Shown here one piece after another: positions 59,439 through 64,000 of a DNA stretch of 64,000 nucleotides; positions within the stretch are counted from its first letter, which is position 1; every line of letters starts with the position of its first letter. The notes beneath the pieces were generated by a model. That model searched no databases and was not told the origin of the DNA. It saw nothing but the letters and a program-made list of their open reading frames with translations. Location: assembly GCF_963378085.1 (NCBI RefSeq), contig NZ_OY726395.1, positions 4,278,001 to 4,342,000 on the forward strand, in the 5' to 3' direction. A program made the translations under genes and the position numbers. The stretch is from Mycolicibacterium sp. MU0050 (GTDB taxonomy: Bacteria; Actinomycetota; Actinomycetes; Mycobacteriales; Mycobacteriaceae).

Positions 59439-62400
59439 TTACTCCCTTCCTCGTTGCGAACTCACGCCGATCAACGGATTGACGAGCTGGACATGGGTCG
59501 GTGTGTCGGTGTCGTCCAGCAACACCGCACGGCCGGCGGGCAGCCGCGCGAAACGATGACCGCGGACCTTGCCGCCGTCCTGTGGGTTGCCGGACAACAT
59601 CAACGTGGTGGCCTGCAACTCATTCATCCGCCGCATCAGCGGATTGGTCATCAGGGCGTGCCCGGAGCCGGTGGCCCGCGCCGTGACGATGACCCGCAGC
59701 CCCAGATCGGCGGCCTGCGACAGCAACCCGATCAGCGGCGTCCAGGGCCGTTGTCCGACATACGGTCCGGAGATCGCCGGGGTGTCCGGGATCTGGTCGA
59801 CGTCGTCGATGATCAGGTAGTGGGTGTGTCCGGTGTAGGTCCACCGGGCCAGCTCGGCCGGCGACAGCCCGGCCGGCGGGCGCCGACCCTCGATGATCGC
59901 CGACAATCCCAGCATCGCCGGGGTGATCCGGTCGATGTTGGCGGTGTACTCGTTGTCCGGGAACAACGGCTCCTCGACGAGGTGCAGCCGACGATCGATC
60001 ACGGTGAACGCCACCTGGTCGGCGGTCGAGTTCTCCCGCACCGTGCGGATGAGATGGCGCAGCAGCGTCGTCTTACCGGACTTCGTGTCCCCGAGCACCA
60101 TCAGCAGCGGCTGATCGCGGAAGTCCACCGGCACCGGCGCCAGATCCGCCTCGCGCTGACCGATCACGACGCGCTCCGCACCGAGGTACAGCGGCGCGAC
60201 GGCCTCGGGCGACAGGTCGATGGGCAGCAACCGCACCCGCGGCGCCCGGAGTTCCGGGTAGCGGGCGTTGATGTCGGCGATGCGGCCCAATTCCGGTGCG
60301 GCGAACAAGAAGTGCTCGGCGGCCATCGTGAGGCCGCGACCCGGCTGGTCGTACGGCACCGAATCGGCGGGCCGCTGCAGGGCGCCGACGACGCGGACGT
60401 TGCTGTCGCGGGCGTCGGGCAGCCGCAGCTCCAGCCGCATGCCGAGGCCGTCGCGCATGGCCAGCGGCACCTCCAGCCAGTTGGGCGTGGTGATGACGAC
60501 GTGGATGCCGTAGGCCAGACCGTTGTTGGCCAGCTCGGTGACCCGGTTCAGCAGCGGGTTGCGGGTGTTGAACTGGTCGGTGTTGTCCCGGCCGAATGCG
60601 TACAGGTTGTCGATGACCAGGAACACCCGCGAGTGGGCCTGACCGGGCCCGGCCTGCTGCCGCTGCTCGAGCAACTGCTCGAGCTCGCCGAAGGTCCGGC
60701 GGATCAGCTCGGGTTCCAGCGGTGAGGCGACGCTGCCGACATGCGCCAGCGACTCGAGGTTCTTCAGCTGACCGCCGCCGTAATCCAGGCAGTAGAACGA
60801 CACCTCGCGCGGCGAGTGCAGCGCCGCGGCCGACAGCATGAACGTCTGTAGCGCAGTCGACTTGCCCGACTTGGCGCCGCCGTGGATCACCAGGTTGCCG
60901 GCCGGCGACGTGGCGTCGAAGATCAGCGACTCGCGACGCATCTCGAAGGGCTTGTCGATCTCGCCGAGCGGCCAGCGCAGCTGCCCCTCGCCGACACCGG
61001 CGTTGCTGAGCACCGTGCCCAACGCGATGGGCTCGTCCAGCGGCGGCAGCCACAGCTTGGGCGCCTGCGGGCCGTAGGTGGCCAGCTGATCCCCGACGGT
61101 GGCGATCAGCTTCTGCGGCGGTCCGCTGTAGCTGCCCTCACCGTTGTTGGCGACCGGGACCACGACGATGTCCTGGTCGGCGTCGACCTCGGTGGCGGTG
61201 AACAGCTGCGGGCGTGGATCCGCCGGAACCACAATCGACTTCGGTCGCCGCGGCGGGTCGTAGATGCCGTCGACGTAGGTGCTGCGGAACTTGATCGGGT
61301 CGGCGCCGGGAGCCGGGACCAGGAAGCCGACGCCCTTGTGCTCCTTGCCCGATTCGATGTGGTAGGCGTCCTCGACACCGATGATCTGCCGCGACACCGA
61401 CGGGCTGGCCACCTTCAGGCCGATCCGGTACGACGTGTTCTTGTCGATGTCCTTGATCTTGCCGACGTCCAGCGTCTGCGACGCGAACAGGATGTGGATC
61501 CGGAACGAGCGGCCCTTGCGCGCAACGTAATCGAACAGCTCGGCGTACTCGGGGTGGTCGGCGAGCATCAACGTGAACTCGTCGGCGACCACGAACAGCG
61601 TCGGCATCGGGGGCAGGTCGTGCCCGGCGTCGATGGCGGCCTCGTACTCGGTGACCGAGTTGAACGCGCTGCCCTGGATGCGGCGGCCCGCGTCGCGCAG
61701 GATGGTCTCGCGGCGTGCCACCTCGCCGCGCAGCGTGTCGGCGAACCGGTCGGCCAGCGACTTCTTCTCGGCCATGTTCGAGATGACCGCGACGACCTGC
61801 GGGAAGTTGCGGAAGATGTCCGCGCCGGCTTCGCCCTTGAAGTCGGCGTAGATGACGATCAGCCGGTCCGCGGAATGAGTCGTCAACAGCGACAACAGGA
61901 TCGACATCAGGGTCTGGGACTTGCCGGAGCCGGTCATGCCGATCATCAGGCCGTGCGGCCCCATCCCGCCCTCGGCCTCGTCCTTCAGGTCGAAGTACAG
62001 CGGCTCGCCGGTGGCAGTGACGCCGATCGGGACCCGCAGCTCGTCCTCGCGGCGGCGCGGCGCCCACAGCGTCGGCACGTCGAGCTGCGTCGCGTCGGGG
62101 ATGTCGAGCAGCGTCGTGAAGGTCGCGCCGCTGGTCGCCGCCGAACGCAGGCCGGCGTGCGTGGGGTTGGAGTCCCACCGCGACAACAGCCGGGCCAGAT
62201 GCGCGGCCTCGTCGGTGGACAGCGCGTCGGCCTTGTTGACCGCCGGCTGCCAGCCCTTGGCGCCCCAGCGCTCGATGCGGCCGTCGGCGATCTGGAAGAC
62301 CGGCTTCTCCGGATCCGGGTACTGCTCGCGGTGCGGCTGGGTGTCGGAGATCTGGATGACCGTGACGCCGGCCAGACCGGCGGACAACACCGATGCCGAC

Positions 62401-63380
62401 AAGTCGTAACCCGGGTCGTCCACCACGATCAGCAGGTGTCGCAGCCCCAGGGCCACGGGGTCCGCGCCGTCGAACAACGGCCGTTCGGCCAGCACCGGCC
62501 CGATCTTGGCGATCAGTTCGTCGGGGTTGGCGGTCAGGTAGCGCGCCGGCCCGACGCCGTCGACCGCACCCGGGATGTCCACGTGCGGCAGCCATTTGAG
62601 CCAGGACCAGCTGTCGGATTCCAGTTCTGGGCTGGCCAGGGCGAGCCCAAGGACGCCGGGGTCATGCCAGGTGACGGCCTGCGCGATCCAGGACCGCACC
62701 GCGGCGTGCACCTCCTCGGCGTCACCCAACACCGTGATCCGGGACAGCTTGGTCAGGTCCAGGCCGGTCGGGGCGTTGCGCACGGTGCGCTGCGCGTCCA
62801 GCAGGCTGCGCAATGCGCTGTGCGACACCGGTTCCAGGTCGATCTCGTCGACGGTGTCCTTGACCCGCAGACCGGTGTCCAGCGGAACGTCGTTGAGGCC
62901 GGTGCGGATCAGCAGGAAATCGGAGTCGTGCGGATCGCGCTCCCACTGCCGCCGCGAGCCGGGGATGGTCGCGAGTTCCTCGGGCTCGGGGTGCGACCAC
63001 TGGAGCGCGGCGCGCTGATCGGCGGCCTGGGCGCGGATGTTGTCGCGCACCACCGACAGGTACCGCAGGTAGTCGGCGCGCTCGGCGTCGATCTCCTCGG
63101 TGCGCAGATTGTTGTTGTTGCCGCGGTAGAGCGCAGTCGCGGCCAGCAGCAGCACGAACGGGAAGAACAGCATCTGCGGGGAGATCAGCCGCATCCCGGT
63201 GGCCACCATCGCGACGATCATGCCGACGATCAGGATCACGATCATGTACGGCAGGGCCCGGCGCAGCAGCGACGGCGGGACCGCGCGCGGCAGTTCCGGG
63301 GGCGCCTCGATGGTGATGGTGCCCTTGCGAACCTCGGGCCGGGGCAGTCGCCGACGGGCCTCGAAAATCAACCTGCTCAT
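59439..63380 (-). CDS. eccC3: ESX-3 motor ATPase EccC3 (three ATPase domains)
   Basis: 1,313 residues from ATG 63380, overlapping the eccB3 stop (ATGA). Two N-terminal TM helices ([37 protein letters not shown]), then three FtsK/SpoIIIE-type domains with Walker A motifs MTGSGKS near 480, GAKSGKS near 835 and DTKSGKTT near 1098. Walker B-like [11 protein letters not shown] and LIIDDVDQI are seen. The single-chain form differs from split EccCa/EccCb systems. It drives substrate recognition and export. Confidence 0.97.
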   Translation of the reverse strand: MSRLIFEARRRLPRPEVRKGTITIEAPPELPRAVPPSLLRRALPYMIVILIVGMIVAMVATGMRLISPQMLFFPFVLLLAATALYRGNNNNLRTEEIDAERADYLRYLSVVRDNIRAQAADQRAALQWSHPEPEELATIPGSRRQWERDPHDSDFLLIRTGLNDVPLDTGLRVKDTVDEIDLEPVSHSALRSLLDAQRTVRNAPTGLDLTKLSRITVLGDAEEVHAAVRSWIAQAVTWHDPGVLGLALASPELESDSWSWLKWLPHVDIPGAVDGVGPARYLTANPDELIAKIGPVLAERPLFDGADPVALGLRHLLIVVDDPGYDLSASVLSAGLAGVTVIQISDTQPHREQYPDPEKPVFQIADGRIERWGAKGWQPAVNKADALSTDEAAHLARLLSRWDSNPTHAGLRSAATSGATFTTLLDIPDATQLDVPTLWAPRRREDELRVPIGVTATGEPLYFDLKDEAEGGMGPHGLMIGMTGSGKSQTLMSILLSLLTTHSADRLIVIYADFKGEAGADIFRNFPQVVAVISNMAEKKSLADRFADTLRGEVARRETILRDAGRRIQGSAFNSVTEYEAAIDAGHDLPPMPTLFVVADEFTLMLADHPEYAELFDYVARKGRSFRIHILFASQTLDVGKIKDIDKNTSYRIGLKVASPSVSRQIIGVEDAYHIESGKEHKGVGFLVPAPGADPIKFRSTYVDGIYDPPRRPKSIVVPADPRPQLFTATEVDADQDIVVVPVANNGEGSYSGPPQKLIATVGDQLATYGPQAPKLWLPPLDEPIALGTVLSNAGVGEGQLRWPLGEIDKPFEMRRESLIFDATSPAGNLVIHGGAKSGKSTALQTFMLSAAALHSPREVSFYCLDYGGGQLKNLESLAHVGSVASPLEPELIRRTFGELEQLLEQRQQAGPGQAHSRVFLVIDNLYAFGRDNTDQFNTRNPLLNRVTELANNGLAYGIHVVITTPNWLEVPLAMRDGLGMRLELRLPDARDSNVRVVGALQRPADSVPYDQPGRGLTMAAEHFLFAAPELGRIADINARYPELRAPRVRLLPIDLSPEAVAPLYLGAERVVIGQREADLAPVPVDFRDQPLLMVLGDTKSGKTTLLRHLIRTVRENSTADQVAFTVIDRRLHLVEEPLFPDNEYTANIDRITPAMLGLSAIIEGRRPPAGLSPAELARWTYTGHTHYLIIDDVDQIPDTPAISGPYVGQRPWTPLIGLLSQAADLGLRVIVTARATGSGHALMTNPLMRRMNELQATTLMLSGNPQDGGKVRGHRFARLPAGRAVLLDDTDTPTHVQLVNPLIGVSSQRGRE

Positions 63381-64000
63381 CGGTTCTCCATCCCGCCCGT
63401 GGTGTACGCGGTCAGCGCATCGCTCTTCGACAGTGCGGGACCTGCGCTGAACAGTGACAGAACCGACCACGGGATGGCCGTCGCGGGCGGGGTCAACCCC
63501 AGTGCCTCAACGGTTTTGGCCAGTTCGTCTTGATTGGCACCCTCGATGCCGTAACGCACGCCGGTGTCGGCCACCCAGAACAGCGAGCCGGCGATCGGCG
63601 AGGTGGGCTCCTGCCCCACGGTCTGGGTGAAGAAGCCGGTGCCCACGGGCATCGCGACCCGGGCGGCGGTGATGCCGGACCGGCTGGGCGTCAGGTCCAG
63701 CGGACGCACGTCGTCGGCGATCGGCAGGGCCGCACCCGACAGCAGGCTCAGGGAGCTGGTGCTGGCGTCGACGGCCTTGGCCCACCGCACGCAGCTGATG
63801 GGCGCGGAGTCGGCGTCGACGATGGTCATCCGCTGCGCCGGGAAGCTTGCGGTGTCCAGCAGCCGCGACTCCGGCAGCCGGGCGATCTCGTCGGCATCCA
63901 GCCGCGGCGGCTGGTCCAGCCCGAAGGAGTCGGTGTTGCGCATCAGGGTGGCGAACGTCTGGGAGACCGGTTGTAGCCCGTCGGGCAGCACCGCGTAGTG
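63377..64000 (-). CDS. eccB3: ESX-3 component EccB3 (C-terminal part; start outside window)
   Basis: Last 207 residues of EccB, reading from the window edge ([20 protein letters not shown]). The periplasmic EccB repeat region ends in [45 protein letters not shown] and a terminal TTGGMENR. The N-terminal TM helix and rest lie beyond 64000. ATGA overlap onto eccC3. eccA3 and the metal-responsive promoter would be expected further right. Confidence 0.94.
   Translation of the reverse strand, partial: HYAVLPDGLQPVSQTFATLMRNTDSFGLDQPPRLDADEIARLPESRLLDTASFPAQRMTIVDADSAPISCVRWAKAVDASTSSLSLLSGAALPIADDVRPLDLTPSRSGITAARVAMPVGTGFFTQTVGQEPTSPIAGSLFWVADTGVRYGIEGANQDELAKTVEALGLTPPATAIPWSVLSLFSAGPALSKSDALTAYTTGGMENR

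Noticed and set aside
60882..63533. 883-codon plus-strand frame across eccC3
   Set aside because: Shadow of the EccC3 coding strand with no recognisable protein features.

Overview
The window is high-GC actinobacterial DNA from a Mycobacterium/Mycolicibacterium chromosome. Evidence: a complete ESX-3 type VII secretion cluster with its PE/PPE and EsxG/EsxH pairs, an iniB-like gene beside an IniR-type regulator, frequent GTG starts, 4-base start/stop overlaps, and gene order that (from memory of M. tuberculosis H37Rv) follows Rv0283 to about Rv0341 in reverse. No species can be named from the sequence.

Layout. (1) 0-6.4 kb: two iniB-family cell-wall-stress genes on the minus strand, then an Hsp70-like membrane protein and an IniR-like signalling ATPase on the plus strand, with TAGGGG clusters upstream of the iniB-type genes. 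(2) 6.6-24.7 kb: core genes. These are the Rv0338c-like Fe-S oxidoreductase, AlaA/AspC-type aminotransferase, YibE/F-like membrane protein, two small enzymes or NTF2-like proteins, UDP-glucose dehydrogenase, a Pro-rich DUF7159-type protein, a DsbA-fold protein, dcd, tRNA-Gly(CCC), and homologues of Rv0320, Rv0313, Rv0312, Rv0311, a TetR regulator and a SnoaL-like protein. (3) 24.7-40.5 kb: an accessory island, lower and patchier in GC, between genes that resemble Rv0310c and Rv0309, which are neighbours in H37Rv. It holds an EsxF/EsxE/CpnT/immunity-type exotoxin operon whose C-terminal domain is not the known TNT NAD-glycohydrolase. It also holds a second WXG100/toxin/immunity cassette, two further candidate immunity or orphan genes, a chimeric recombination scar, and four insertion sequences (IS3, IS256, and an IS21 interrupted by a second IS256 with an 8-bp target duplication). 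(4) 40.5-46.5 kb: an Rv0309-like L,D-transpeptidase-fold protein, a small tandem family of single-TM proteins behind near-identical leaderless promoters, a gene apparently split in a Pro-rich linker exactly at a sharp composition change (44.2 kb), and an ESX-associated-looking Gly-rich protein. (5) 46.5-52.3 kb: lipid phosphatase/kinase genes, an exported protein, a Rid protein, an amidohydrolase and an alpha/beta hydrolase. (6) 52.3-64 kb: ESX-3 on the minus strand, eccB3 (partial)-eccC3-PE5-PPE4-esxG-esxH-espG3-eccD3-mycP3-eccE3, nearly all translationally coupled.

How it works together. ESX-3 is the secretion machine used for metal homeostasis and effector export. The island carries what look like two secreted, WXG100-partnered antibacterial or exotoxin systems with adjacent immunity genes. 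The dense IS load and partial gene copies mark it as a hotspot where toxin modules are swapped. The iniB/Hsp70/IniR block and the two further membrane proteins with ATPase-fold-like heads and Pro/Thr-rich tails suggest an envelope-sensing theme in the core part. Functional names rest on motif recognition by eye and on memory of families; no database search was run.
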